From Micromonospora cathayae (GTDB taxonomy: Bacteria > Actinomycetota > Actinomycetes > Mycobacteriales > Micromonosporaceae): a DNA stretch of 64,000 nucleotides. The notes beneath the pieces were generated by a model, which did not search any database, was not told where the DNA came from, and saw only the letters and a list, made by a program, of their open reading frames with translations. Below are positions 16,643 to 24,176 of this stretch, one piece after another (position 1 is the stretch's first letter; each line of letters opens with the position of its first letter). The translations under genes and the position numbers were made by a program. Location: the NCBI RefSeq assembly GCF_028993575.1, contig NZ_CP118615.1:1612001-1676000 (forward strand), written 5' to 3'.

Positions 16643-16939
16643 TCAGGCTGTCGAAGGCCGGGGGTGGTGGACGCCCGGCCGGTCGGGGTGATGGGCGGTC
16701 GGTGGTGCGCCGGCGGACGGGCGCGGGGACAGCTCACGCCAGGTGTCCGCGCCGTCGAGCAGGGCGCGGACCGTCTCCTCCGCCTCCTCCGGGCTGTCGT
16801 ACTCGTAGAAGCGGGAGACGCCCTCCGCGCCTCCGGCGCGCTGCTCCACGTACCAGCGGTCGGCGTCGGTGCGGAGGAAGACGTCCCGTCGGCCGAGCCG
16901 CCCCCACTTGCCGTTCCACCAGTGCTTTCGCTGCTCCAT
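16643..16939 (-). CDS. Conserved small hypothetical protein
   Basis: A 98-residue protein beginning MEQRKHWWNGKWGRLGRRDV, with a tryptophan-rich, basic N-terminus and then F-Y-E-Y-D-S-P-E-E-A-E-E-T-V-R-A-L-L. The proline/histidine-rich last 30 residues look disordered. The opening W-x-G-K-W-G-R-x-G-R-R-D-V pattern is, to my recollection, seen in many small actinobacterial proteins of unknown function. ATG 16939 is chosen for this match; a longer upstream reading would run through the terminator and mscL. It lies just beyond the mscL terminator, so it needs its own promoter. Confidence 0.7.
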   Translation of the reverse strand: MEQRKHWWNGKWGRLGRRDVFLRTDADRWYVEQRAGGAEGVSRFYEYDSPEEAEETVRALLDGADTWRELSPRPSAGAPPTAHHPDRPGVHHPRPSTA

Positions 16940-16975
16940 GCCGGCACTGTATCGAACATGCGTACGAAGAAAGTC

Positions 16976-17002
16976 GGCCCCCGTGAGATTCCCACGGGGG
17001 CC
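16976..17002 (-). terminator. Rho-independent terminator of mscL
   Basis: A 10-base perfect stem (16976-16985 with 16993-17002) with a 7-base loop lies 18 bases beyond the mscL stop. On the minus strand the stem is followed by GACTTTCTTCG, a partly T-rich tail. It separates mscL from the next small gene. Confidence 0.75.
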
Positions 17003-17019
17003 GATGTGCGTGCGGCGGG

Positions 17020-17493
17020 TCAGCGCGGGGCGGGCGGCTCCGGCCGGCGGCCCAGCACGTCGTCCAGCGCGCCGCGCTGCTGGCCGGGGGTGGTGTGCCC
17101 GGCGGTCACCAGGGCGTCGCGGATCTCGGTGAGCAGCTTGACCTCCTCGCTGGGCGCCTTCGGCGGCGGCTCCTCGCCCCGCTGCCGCCGCTCGGCCAGC
17201 TTGTTCATCGGGTAGACGACCAGGAAGTACAGCGCCGCGGCGGTGAGCAGGAAGGTGATCAGCGCGTTGACGAAGGCCACGTAGTCGAAGTCGATGCCCC
17301 GGAACGACCACATCGAGCCCTTCAGGCCGTCCTTGTTGCCGGTGATCAGCACGATCAGGACCCGGACGAGCGGCTCCAGGAACGACTTGGTGAGCTGGGT
17401 GACCACCCCGGTGAAGGCGGCACCGATCACGACGCCGACCGCGAGGTCGACGACGTTGCCGCGCATGATGAAGTCCTTGAAACCCTTGAGCAT
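17020..17493 (-). CDS. mscL: Large-conductance mechanosensitive channel MscL
   Basis: A 157-residue membrane channel that opens under membrane tension to release solutes after hypo-osmotic shock. The N-terminus MLKGFKDFIMRGNVVDLAVG and the first transmembrane helix (V-G-V-V-I-G-A-A-F) match the family exactly. The second helix spans about residues 75-100 (F-V-N-A-L-I-T-F-L-L-T-A-A-A-L-Y-F). A charged cytoplasmic helix follows (E-E-V-K-L-L-T-E-I-R-D-A-L) and the last 25 residues are a proline-rich actinobacterial tail. It is monocistronic, bounded by a terminator on one side and the FadR-type gene on the other. Confidence 0.97.
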   Translation of the reverse strand: MLKGFKDFIMRGNVVDLAVGVVIGAAFTGVVTQLTKSFLEPLVRVLIVLITGNKDGLKGSMWSFRGIDFDYVAFVNALITFLLTAAALYFLVVYPMNKLAERRQRGEEPPPKAPSEEVKLLTEIRDALVTAGHTTPGQQRGALDDVLGRRPEPPAPR

Positions 17494-17533
17494 CCGTGCA
17501 CTCCCGCAGTCCGGTTACGACGTCGGCCACAAC

Positions 17534-18217
17534 CTATGCCCCGGTCGGATGCTCCAGGAACTCGCCCGCCTCCCGGGCCGCCCACTCGGGGTCGCCGGCC
17601 CGGATCGCGGCCACCAGCCGACCGTGGTCGACGTACCGCTCGGGGGTCAGCACGTCCCCCATCGCCTGCGCGACGGTGGCTCGCAGTGCGGTGCCGAACG
17701 AGGCGTACAGCTCGGCGAGCATGGCGTTGTGCGCGGCGGCCACCACCGCGACGTGCAGCTTCGCGTCGGCCTCGACGAACTCGGCCAGCCGGTCGGCGTG
17801 CCAGGCCGCCTCCCGTTCGGCCAGCGCCGCGTCCAGCGCCGCCAGGTCGTCCGGGGTACGCCGTAACGCGGCCAGCCGGGCGGCCTCCACCTCGAACGCC
17901 CGGCGTACCTCGATCACCTCGGCCATCCGGTGGTCACTGAGCCGGCGGGCCACCACCGGGGCCAGCTCGTCGGTGGAGACCACGTACGTGCCGGAGCCCT
18001 GGCGACACTCCAGCACCCCGGCGTGCGCCAACGCGCGGACCGCCTCCCGGACGGTGTTCCGCCCCACACCGAGGGCGGCGACCAGTTGCGGCTCGGTCGG
18101 AATCCGCCCGCCCAGCGGCCACTCGCCGCCGAGGATGCGGGCTCTGAGCTGCTCGATCGTCTCGCTCACCCGACGGCCGCGCGGTGGCACGGGCGAGGAA
18201 TCAACGGACGGTGTCAC
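17534..18217 (-). CDS. FadR-subfamily GntR transcriptional regulator
   Basis: A 227-residue regulator. The winged helix spans about residues 18-80 (L-R-A-R-I-L-G-G-E-W-P-L-G-G-R-I-P-T-E ... V-G-R-N-T-V-R-E-A-V-R-A-L-A). The FCD ligand-binding domain follows at about 90-215, with candidate metal ligands D-A-K-L-H and H at the expected helical positions. FadR-type regulators commonly control the adjacent gene; here it is divergent from an MFS exporter with 49 bases between them, so shared operator control is likely. It starts at GTG 18217. Confidence 0.9.
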   Translation of the reverse strand: MTPSVDSSPVPPRGRRVSETIEQLRARILGGEWPLGGRIPTEPQLVAALGVGRNTVREAVRALAHAGVLECRQGSGTYVVSTDELAPVVARRLSDHRMAEVIEVRRAFEVEAARLAALRRTPDDLAALDAALAEREAAWHADRLAEFVEADAKLHVAVVAAAHNAMLAELYASFGTALRATVAQAMGDVLTPERYVDHGRLVAAIRAGDPEWAAREAGEFLEHPTGA

Positions 18218-18229
18218 TGGTTACAGCTC

Positions 18230-18259
18230 CTGCCGTAATTCATCCCATGATTGTAGGTT
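18230..18259 (+). promoter_or_regulatory. Probable leaderless promoter of the MFS gene
   Basis: A -35-like CTGCCG (18230-18235) and a -10-like TAGGTT (18254-18259) are separated by 18 bases, and the ATG follows the -10 by only seven bases, so the transcript would be leaderless. It lies between the divergent FadR-type regulator and the MFS gene. Confidence 0.4.
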
Positions 18260-18266
18260 CGAGGTC

Positions 18267-19592
18267 ATGACCCCGCCAGCAGCCGCCCTCACGGAGCCCG
18301 CCACAGCGACCGTCACCCCCACCCCGGCACCGACGCCGGCCACCACTCCCGTCCCGGCCACCGCTGCCGCCCCCGACCCGAGCGCGGTTCCCGCCCCGAC
18401 CGTACGGCCGGGGACCGGGGGCGCGCTGGTGCTGGCCGGGATGCTGCTGGTCGCGCTGAACCTGCGGGCCGCCATCACCAGCCTGGGCGCGCTCCTCGAC
18501 GAGGTACGCACCGGACTGGCCCTCTCCGGCGCGCTGGCCGGGTTCGTCACCACGCTGCCCACCGTCGCGTTCGCCTTCTTCGGCGCGTTCACCCCGTGGC
18601 TGGTCCGCAAGGTCTCCCCGGCCCGGGTACTGCTGGCCGCGATGGTCGCCCTCGCCGCCGGCCAGCTGCTGCGGGTGCTCACCGACTCGGCGCTGGTGTT
18701 CCTGCTCACCAGCGCGCTCGCCCTGGCCGGGATCGCGGTCGCGAACATCCTGCTGCCGATGCTGGTCAAGCAGCACTTCCCGCACCGCACCGGGCTGGTC
18801 ACCGGGGCGTACACGGTGGCGATGACGCTCGGTACGACGGTGGCCGCCGCTGCGGCGGTGCCGGTGGCGCACGCGTTCGGCTCGTGGCGGGTCGGGCTCG
18901 GCGTCTGGGCCGGGCTGGCCGCGGTGGCCGTACTCCCCTGGGTGCCGTTGGCGCTGCGGGCGCGGGCCGCTGCGCGGCGGGCGGGACGGCCGGCGGGCGC
19001 GTCGACCCGGATCCGGATCCGGCCGGAACGGACCCGGCTCGGCTGGGCCATGGCGGTCTACTTCGGGGCGCAGTCGCTGAGCGGGTACGTGACGATGGGC
19101 TGGCTGGCGCAGCTCTTCCGGGACGCCGGCTACCAGCCGCAGGACGCCGGGCTGCTGCTCGCCGGGGTGACCGCGTTCGGGGTGCCGATCGCCCTGGTCA
19201 TGCCGACCATCGCCGCCCGGATGCGGACGCTACGCCCGCTGGTGCTGTTCCTGTCGGCGGCGATGATCCTGTCGTACCTGGGCATGGCGGTCGCGCCGCA
19301 CGACCTGGCCCTGCTGTGGGTGTTCCTGCTGGCCGTCGGACAGGGCGCGTTCCCGCTGATCCTGACCACCATCGGGCTGCGGGCGCGGACGGCGGAGGGC
19401 ACCGTGGCGCTGTCGGCGTTCGCGCAGAGCACCGGCTACCTGATCGCCGCGCTCGGCCCGCTGCTGGTCGGCATTCTGTACGAGGCGACCGGCGGCTGGC
19501 ACCTGCCGATCGGCTTCCTGCTGTTCGCCGCCGGGGTGCAGGCCGGCGCCGGCCTGGCGATCGCCCGCCCCCGCTACATCGAGGACGAGTGA
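18267..19592 (+). CDS. MFS transporter, CynX/NimT type
   Basis: A 441-residue major facilitator with 12 predicted helices after an unusual 50-residue Ala/Thr/Pro-rich N-terminal tail. The opening helix L-V-A-L-N-L-R-A-A-I-T-S-L-G matches the CynX/NimT (2-nitroimidazole or cyanate transporter) branch, as does the A-Q-S-T-G-Y-L-I-A-A-L-G-P motif in helix 11. The substrate is unknown. The ATG is chosen because a TAGGTT -10 element lies seven bases before it and no ribosome-binding site is visible, implying a leaderless message. The divergent FadR-type protein is the likely regulator. Confidence 0.85.
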   Translation: MTPPAAALTEPATATVTPTPAPTPATTPVPATAAAPDPSAVPAPTVRPGTGGALVLAGMLLVALNLRAAITSLGALLDEVRTGLALSGALAGFVTTLPTVAFAFFGAFTPWLVRKVSPARVLLAAMVALAAGQLLRVLTDSALVFLLTSALALAGIAVANILLPMLVKQHFPHRTGLVTGAYTVAMTLGTTVAAAAAVPVAHAFGSWRVGLGVWAGLAAVAVLPWVPLALRARAAARRAGRPAGASTRIRIRPERTRLGWAMAVYFGAQSLSGYVTMGWLAQLFRDAGYQPQDAGLLLAGVTAFGVPIALVMPTIAARMRTLRPLVLFLSAAMILSYLGMAVAPHDLALLWVFLLAVGQGAFPLILTTIGLRARTAEGTVALSAFAQSTGYLIAALGPLLVGILYEATGGWHLPIGFLLFAAGVQAGAGLAIARPRYIEDE

Positions 19593-19612
19593 CCGGGCCC
19601 GGTGCGGGAGCC

Positions 19613-19969
19613 TCAGGGGGTGGCCGGGGTCTCGTCCCCGGCTACCGCCTCGTCGACGGTGGGGTAGGTCTGCAACACCTCGACCAGCCCGCTGACCTCG
19701 AGGATGCGCAGCACTCCGCGCTGCGGCGCGGCCAGCCGCACCACCCCGCCGGCCTCGTCGCAGCTGTTCTTGGCGCGCACGAACACCGACAGCCCGGTCG
19801 AGTCGCAGAACGAGACGTCAGCCAGGTCGAACACCAGGCGGCTGCGCCCCTTGTCGAGCAGGTCGGTGATCTGGTCCTGCAACTGAGGAGCGGTCGCCAT
19901 GTCCAGCTCACCCGCGACCGAGACCACGACCACGTCGCCACGCTGTTCCGTGTGCACCGTCAAGGACAT
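19613..19969 (-). CDS. STAS-domain anti-sigma factor antagonist
   Basis: A 118-residue RsbV/SpoIIAA-type protein. The conserved phosphorylatable serine is in F-C-D-S-T-G-L at about residues 54-60. In its unphosphorylated state such a protein binds an RsbW-type kinase and frees a sigma factor. The ATG at 19969 has an AGGAGG ribosome-binding site. It is divergent from the rsbRST stressosome operon and is the natural substrate for the PP2C phosphatases encoded there; that link is inference. No cognate anti-sigma or sigma gene adjoins it. Confidence 0.92.
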   Translation of the reverse strand: MSLTVHTEQRGDVVVVSVAGELDMATAPQLQDQITDLLDKGRSRLVFDLADVSFCDSTGLSVFVRAKNSCDEAGGVVRLAAPQRGVLRILEVSGLVEVLQTYPTVDEAVAGDETPATP

Positions 19970-20118
19970 TCGCCAGACCTCCTGTTGTCGGTGGAACCGT
20001 ATCCCACTCCAGGGGTCGGACGCAGGACGGGAGCGCTCCAACGTTCCTTTGCCGTGCGGCAACTAGTTCCGACCGGCCCGGTGATAGAGTCCGCCCCGTC
20101 CAGCTGGAGGGGGAACCG

Positions 20119-20985
20119 ATGGCACTGAGCGCGGAAGCAAGCGGACGCCTGATCGCCCTGCTCACCGAGCATGTCGAGCAGATCACACAGCGCTGGACCG
20201 AGGCGGTCGCCGCCTCGCTGCGGGGCCGACTGAGCCACGCGGAACTTCGCAGCCAGGTACAGGATCTGCACCGTAGCATGATCATCGCTGGCGAGGGCGG
20301 GGTGCTCGACCTGGAGTCGGAGCGGGCCGCCGAGCTGCGGGCCGTGCTGGCCGAACTCTCCCGGGGGCGTGCCCGGCAGGGCTTCACCGCCACCGAGACC
20401 GCGGTCAGCATCTACGCCCTCAAGGACGTGCTGCTGGAACTGCTGGAGTCCGGCGGGTACGAGGGCGACCGGCTGCGTGACTACGTCGCGTTCTCCACGC
20501 TGATCGACCAGATGGGGCTGTTCACCTTCGAGAGCTTCGTCCGGACCCGGGAAAGCCTGATCGCCGACCAGGCCGAGCAGCTCCTCGAACTCTCCACCCC
20601 GGTGGTGAAGCTCTGGGAGGGCGTGGTCGCCGTGCCGCTGGTCGGCACCCTCGACTCCGCCCGCGCCCAGGTGGTGATGGAACGCCTGCTCCAGACCCTG
20701 GTCGACACCAGCTCGCCGTACGCGATCATCGACATCACCGGGGTACCGGCGGTCGACACCCAGGTCGCCCAGCACATCCTCAAGACCGTGGTGGCCGCCC
20801 GGCTGATGGGCGCCGACTGCATCATCTCCGGCATCCGGCCGCAGATCGCCCAGACCATCGTGGCGCTCGGCATCGAGTTCGGGGACATCGCCACCAAGGC
20901 CAGCCTCGCCGACGCGCTGCGGCACGTGCTGCGGCTCACCGGCGTCGAGACCGCCCAGCGTCGCGCCGCCCGCCGGGAACACTGA
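20119..20985 (+). CDS. rsbR: RsbR-type stressosome scaffold protein
   Basis: A 288-residue protein with an N-terminal helical, globin-like RsbR sensor region (about 1-150) and a C-terminal STAS domain (about 165-280). The two threonines phosphorylated by RsbT in Bacillus are conserved: Thr214 in V-P-A-V-D-T-Q-V and Thr246 in Q-I-A-Q-T-I-V-A-L-G. RsbR and RsbS form the stressosome, which sequesters RsbT until stress. The start at 20119 follows CTGGAGGGGGAACC, a strong ribosome-binding site, and a -10-like TAGAGT lies at 20085-20090. It heads a six-gene operon in which each gene touches or overlaps the next. Confidence 0.93.
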   Translation: MALSAEASGRLIALLTEHVEQITQRWTEAVAASLRGRLSHAELRSQVQDLHRSMIIAGEGGVLDLESERAAELRAVLAELSRGRARQGFTATETAVSIYALKDVLLELLESGGYEGDRLRDYVAFSTLIDQMGLFTFESFVRTRESLIADQAEQLLELSTPVVKLWEGVVAVPLVGTLDSARAQVVMERLLQTLVDTSSPYAIIDITGVPAVDTQVAQHILKTVVAARLMGADCIISGIRPQIAQTIVALGIEFGDIATKASLADALRHVLRLTGVETAQRRAARREH

Positions 20986-21398
20986 TGGAACGGGTGCCGG
21001 TCCTGAAGATCGGCGACATCCTGCTGGTCTCCATCCAGGTGGACATGGAGGACCAGACCGCCCTCCAACTCCAGGAGGACCTGGCCGAACGGATCGTCGC
21101 GACCGGCTGCCACGGGGTGATCATCGACATCACCGCGCTGGACATCGTCGACTCGTTCATCGGTCGGATGCTCTCCACCATCGCCTCCATCTCCAAGGTC
21201 CTCGACGCCGAGACCGTGGTGGTCGGGATGCGGCCGGCGGTCGCCATCACCCTGGTCGAGCTGGGCCTGTCGCTCAACGGCATCCGGACCGCGCTGAACG
21301 TCGAGCGCGGCATGGAACTGATCGCCGCGGCCCGCGCCGACGACCTCGCCCCCGACCTCGACGACATCGACACCGAGACGGCGGCGACGTCGTCATGA
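20985..21398 (+). CDS. rsbS: RsbS-type stressosome antagonist
   Basis: A 137-residue STAS protein. The RsbT phosphorylation site is kept as Ser57 in D-I-V-D-S-F-I-G. The ATG shares a base with the rsbR stop (TGATG). The last 25 residues are acidic and extend beyond the usual RsbS length of about 120. With RsbR it builds the stressosome core; phosphorylation of both releases RsbT. Confidence 0.93.
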   Translation: MERVPVLKIGDILLVSIQVDMEDQTALQLQEDLAERIVATGCHGVIIDITALDIVDSFIGRMLSTIASISKVLDAETVVVGMRPAVAITLVELGLSLNGIRTALNVERGMELIAAARADDLAPDLDDIDTETAATSS

Positions 21399-21814
21399 CC
21401 ACCGGCGTCGACCTGGGCCACCCGCAGGCGCAGGCGATCCGGAGCGACGAGGACGTGGTCCGGGTACGCCAGTTGGTGCGTACCGTCGCGGTCGCCGTCA
21501 AGCTGTCCCTGGTCGACCAGACCAAACTGGTCACCGCCGCCAGCGAACTGGCCCGCAACACCCTGGTCTACGGCGGTGGCGGCACGGCCGAGGTGATGAC
21601 CGTCGACAACGGCCGGCGACGCGGTGTCCGGATCGTCTTCGCCGACACCGGTCCGGGCATCGTCGACCTGGACCTGGCGCTGACCGACGGCTACACCACC
21701 GGCGGTGGCCTCGGGCTCGGGCTCAGCGGGGCCCGTCGCCTCGTCGACGAGTTCGACATCGAAACCGCGCCCGGCAAGGGCACCCGGATCACCGTGACGA
21801 AGTGGTCCCGATGA
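21395..21814 (+). CDS. rsbT: RsbT-type serine/threonine kinase
   Basis: A 139-residue single-domain Bergerat-fold (GHKL) kinase. The N box A-S-E-L-A-R-N-T-L-V-Y-G is at about residues 49-60, the G1 box F-A-D-T-G-P-G-I near 86 and the G2 box G-G-L-G-L-G-L-S-G-A-R-R-L near 108. RsbT phosphorylates RsbR and RsbS and, once released, activates a downstream partner (RsbU in Bacillus). No separate RsbU gene is present; the PP2C proteins at 21811 and 24173 are candidates. It overlaps rsbS by four bases. Confidence 0.93.
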   Translation: MTTGVDLGHPQAQAIRSDEDVVRVRQLVRTVAVAVKLSLVDQTKLVTAASELARNTLVYGGGGTAEVMTVDNGRRRGVRIVFADTGPGIVDLDLALTDGYTTGGGLGLGLSGARRLVDEFDIETAPGKGTRITVTKWSR

Positions 21815-22821
21815 CCGAGGACCTCGTCTCCGACCAGGGCCTGTGGTTCCGGGTGGAGACGAGCAGCACGGCCAGCGCGGTACGCCGGGCCGCCGAACGC
21901 CTCGGCGGGCAACTGCACCTCGGTGCGCGACGCACCGCCGACCTGGCGATCGTCGCCGCCGAACTGACCAGCAACCTGGTCAAGCACGCCGAAGACGGGG
22001 TGATCCTGCTCCGGCCGGTACGCCGCGACAGTGAGGCCGGGGTGGAACTCGTCGCCGTCGACTCCGGGCCGGGCATGGCCGACCTGACCGTCTCCTCGCG
22101 GGACGGCCACTCCACCACCGGCACCCTCGGCATCGGCCTGGGCGCGATCACCCGGCAGGCGAGCTGGTACGACGGGTACTCCCGGCCCGGCCGGGGCACC
22201 GTGTTCGCCGTACAGGTCTGGCCGGCCGCCGCGCCGCAGCCGACCTGGTTCGCCGGGCTCACCCGGCCGCTCACCGGGGAGACCCGGTGCGGCGACGGGT
22301 TCGCCGCCCGGACCGTCGACGGCCGGCCCCAGCTGCTGCTCTGCGACGGTCTCGGGCACGGCCCGCTCGCCGCGGGCGCCACCGACGCCGCGGTGGCCGC
22401 CTTCCGGAACGCCCCGCCCGGATCACCGAAGACAGTGGTCGAACACCTGCACCGCTCGCTGTCCCACACCCGGGGGGCCGCGCTCGCCGTCGCCGAACTG
22501 GACCCGGCGGCGGCGAAACTCCGCTACGCCGGGCTGGGCAACATCGCCGGCACCGTGGTCGAGGACGACCGGCGGCGCGGCCTGGTCTCGCTGCCCGGAA
22601 TCGCCGGCCACCAGCGTCCGGTGGTCCGCGAGTACGACTACCCGTTCGGCGGGAACGCCCTGCTGGTCATGCACACCGACGGGGTGGCCGACCGCTGGCG
22701 GCTCGCCGAGTACCCCGGCCTGGTCGAGCGGGCCCCGCTGCTGGTGGCCGCCACCGTGCTGCGTGACTGCGGGGTGCGCCGGGACGACGCCGGGGTCCTG
22801 GTCGCGCGGGCCCCGGCATGA
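21811..22821 (+). CDS. RsbX-like fusion: RsbT/RsbW-type ATPase plus SpoIIE phosphatase
   Basis: A 336-residue two-domain protein. Residues 10-135 are a GHKL ATPase with intact N box (A-E-L-T-S-N-L-V-K-H-A) and G1 box (V-D-S-G-P-G-M). Residues 150-335 are a PP2C/SpoIIE-like phosphatase (L-L-L-C-D-G-L-G-H-G ... V-M-H-T-D-G-V-A-D), the short form seen in RsbX, which resets stressosomes by dephosphorylating RsbR and RsbS. The ATG overlaps the rsbT stop by four bases. Fusion of a kinase-like and a phosphatase domain suggests both reset and switch activity in one chain; that is inference. Confidence 0.87.
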   Translation: MTEDLVSDQGLWFRVETSSTASAVRRAAERLGGQLHLGARRTADLAIVAAELTSNLVKHAEDGVILLRPVRRDSEAGVELVAVDSGPGMADLTVSSRDGHSTTGTLGIGLGAITRQASWYDGYSRPGRGTVFAVQVWPAAAPQPTWFAGLTRPLTGETRCGDGFAARTVDGRPQLLLCDGLGHGPLAAGATDAAVAAFRNAPPGSPKTVVEHLHRSLSHTRGAALAVAELDPAAAKLRYAGLGNIAGTVVEDDRRRGLVSLPGIAGHQRPVVREYDYPFGGNALLVMHTDGVADRWRLAEYPGLVERAPLLVAATVLRDCGVRRDDAGVLVARAPA

Positions 22822-24176
22822 CCGGTACCGTCGCCGCTCCGCTGCTCCAGATGGCGCTCCGGGTCGAGCACGACATCTTCCTGGTCCGGCAGCGGGGCCG
22901 GGAGGTCGCCACCGCCGTCGGGCTGGAACACCAGGACCAGGTCCGGATCGCCACCGCGCTCAGCGAGGTCGCCCGGGACCTGCTCCGTACGGTCGGCGGC
23001 GCGGACGTGGCGTTCTACGCCGCCGGCACCGACGAGAGCCGGCCGGCCCTGCGGATCGACCTGGCCCCGGTCGGCCCGCTGCCCGGAACCGGGTACCAGC
23101 CACAGTCCGGGGCGGTGGCGCGTCTGGTCGACAGTCTGGACGTCACCACGGACGAGGGGGTTACGGTCGTACGGATGTCACGTCGGATCCCGGCCAACGC
23201 CGAGGCGTTGACGCCGCAGCGTCTCGCCGAGCTGCGTACCCGGCTCGGCAGCACCGCGCCGGGCACGGCGCTGGACGAACTCGCCCTGCAGAACGAGCAG
23301 CTCGTCGCCGCCCTCGACGAGGTACGCAGCCAGCGTGACGAGCTGGCGGTGCTCAACGAGGAACTCCAGGAGACCAACCGGGGCGTACTGGCGCTCTACG
23401 GTCAACTCTCCGAGGAACTGGAGGAGACCAACCGGGGCGTGGTGGCCCTCTACGCCGAACTGGACGAGAAGTCCGCCCAGCTGAAGGCGGCCAGCGAGTC
23501 CAAGAGCCGGTTCCTGGCGAACGTCAGCCACGAACTGCGCGCCCCGGTCACCGCGATCATCGGGCTGGCCCGGCTGCTCGCCGACTCCGCGTCCGATCCG
23601 CTCACCAGCGAACAGGCCCGCCAGGTCGGGCTGATCCGGTCCTCCGCCACCGACCTGCTGGTCCTGGTCAACGACCTGCTCGACCTGGCCAAGGCCGAGT
23701 CCGGCCGGATCGAGCCGGACTGGGCGGACGTCGACCTGCGGGTGGTCTTCGGGCAACTGCGGGGCACCCTGCGGGCGCTCGCCACCCGGCCCGGCGTGGA
23801 ACTCGTGGTCGAGGACCCGCCGTCCCCGGCCACCATCCGCTCCGACGAGGCGCTGCTGGCCCGGGTGCTGCGTAACCTGCTGCACAACGGGCTGAAGTTC
23901 ACCGAACGGGGCGAGGTACGGATGCGGGCCGAACCGGTCGACGACCGGTGGCGGCTGGTGGTCTCGGACACCGGCCCGGGGATCGCTCCGGAGCTGCACG
24001 AACGGATCTTCGAGGAGTTCTACCAGGTGCCCGGCAGCGCGACCGGCACCGGCACCGGGCTGGGTCTGCCGTACGCCCGGCGGCTGGTCAATCTGCTCGG
24101 TGGCACCCTGGAGGTGGCGAGCGAGCCCGGCCGGGGCAGCACGTTCACCGTCACCCTCCCGGCGGGTGGGGCGTGA
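22818..24176 (+). CDS. Sensor histidine kinase with degenerate RsbT-like N-terminal domain
   Basis: A 452-residue soluble kinase without membrane segments. The N-terminal 110 residues resemble the RsbT protein encoded two genes upstream (compare D-I-F-L-V-R-Q-R-G-R-E-V-A-T-A-V-G with D-V-V-R-V-R-Q-L-V-R-T-V-A-V-A-V-K). The N-box asparagine is replaced (E-V-A-R-D-L-L) and no G1 box follows, so this domain is probably a non-catalytic sensor or docking domain. A coiled coil at about 150-225 contains an 18-residue tandem duplication. HisKA has the phospho-acceptor His238 in N-V-S-H-E-L-R-A-P-V, and HATPase_c covers 335-450 with D-T-G-P-G-I. It overlaps its neighbours and is the likely partner of the next gene. 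Confidence 0.88.
   Translation: MTGTVAAPLLQMALRVEHDIFLVRQRGREVATAVGLEHQDQVRIATALSEVARDLLRTVGGADVAFYAAGTDESRPALRIDLAPVGPLPGTGYQPQSGAVARLVDSLDVTTDEGVTVVRMSRRIPANAEALTPQRLAELRTRLGSTAPGTALDELALQNEQLVAALDEVRSQRDELAVLNEELQETNRGVLALYGQLSEELEETNRGVVALYAELDEKSAQLKAASESKSRFLANVSHELRAPVTAIIGLARLLADSASDPLTSEQARQVGLIRSSATDLLVLVNDLLDLAKAESGRIEPDWADVDLRVVFGQLRGTLRALATRPGVELVVEDPPSPATIRSDEALLARVLRNLLHNGLKFTERGEVRMRAEPVDDRWRLVVSDTGPGIAPELHERIFEEFYQVPGSATGTGTGLGLPYARRLVNLLGGTLEVASEPGRGSTFTVTLPAGGA

Noticed and set aside
18240..18270. TTC-GAGG stretch resembling a tRNA T-loop
   Set aside because: No acceptor, D or anticodon stem can be built around it; the region is a divergent promoter.
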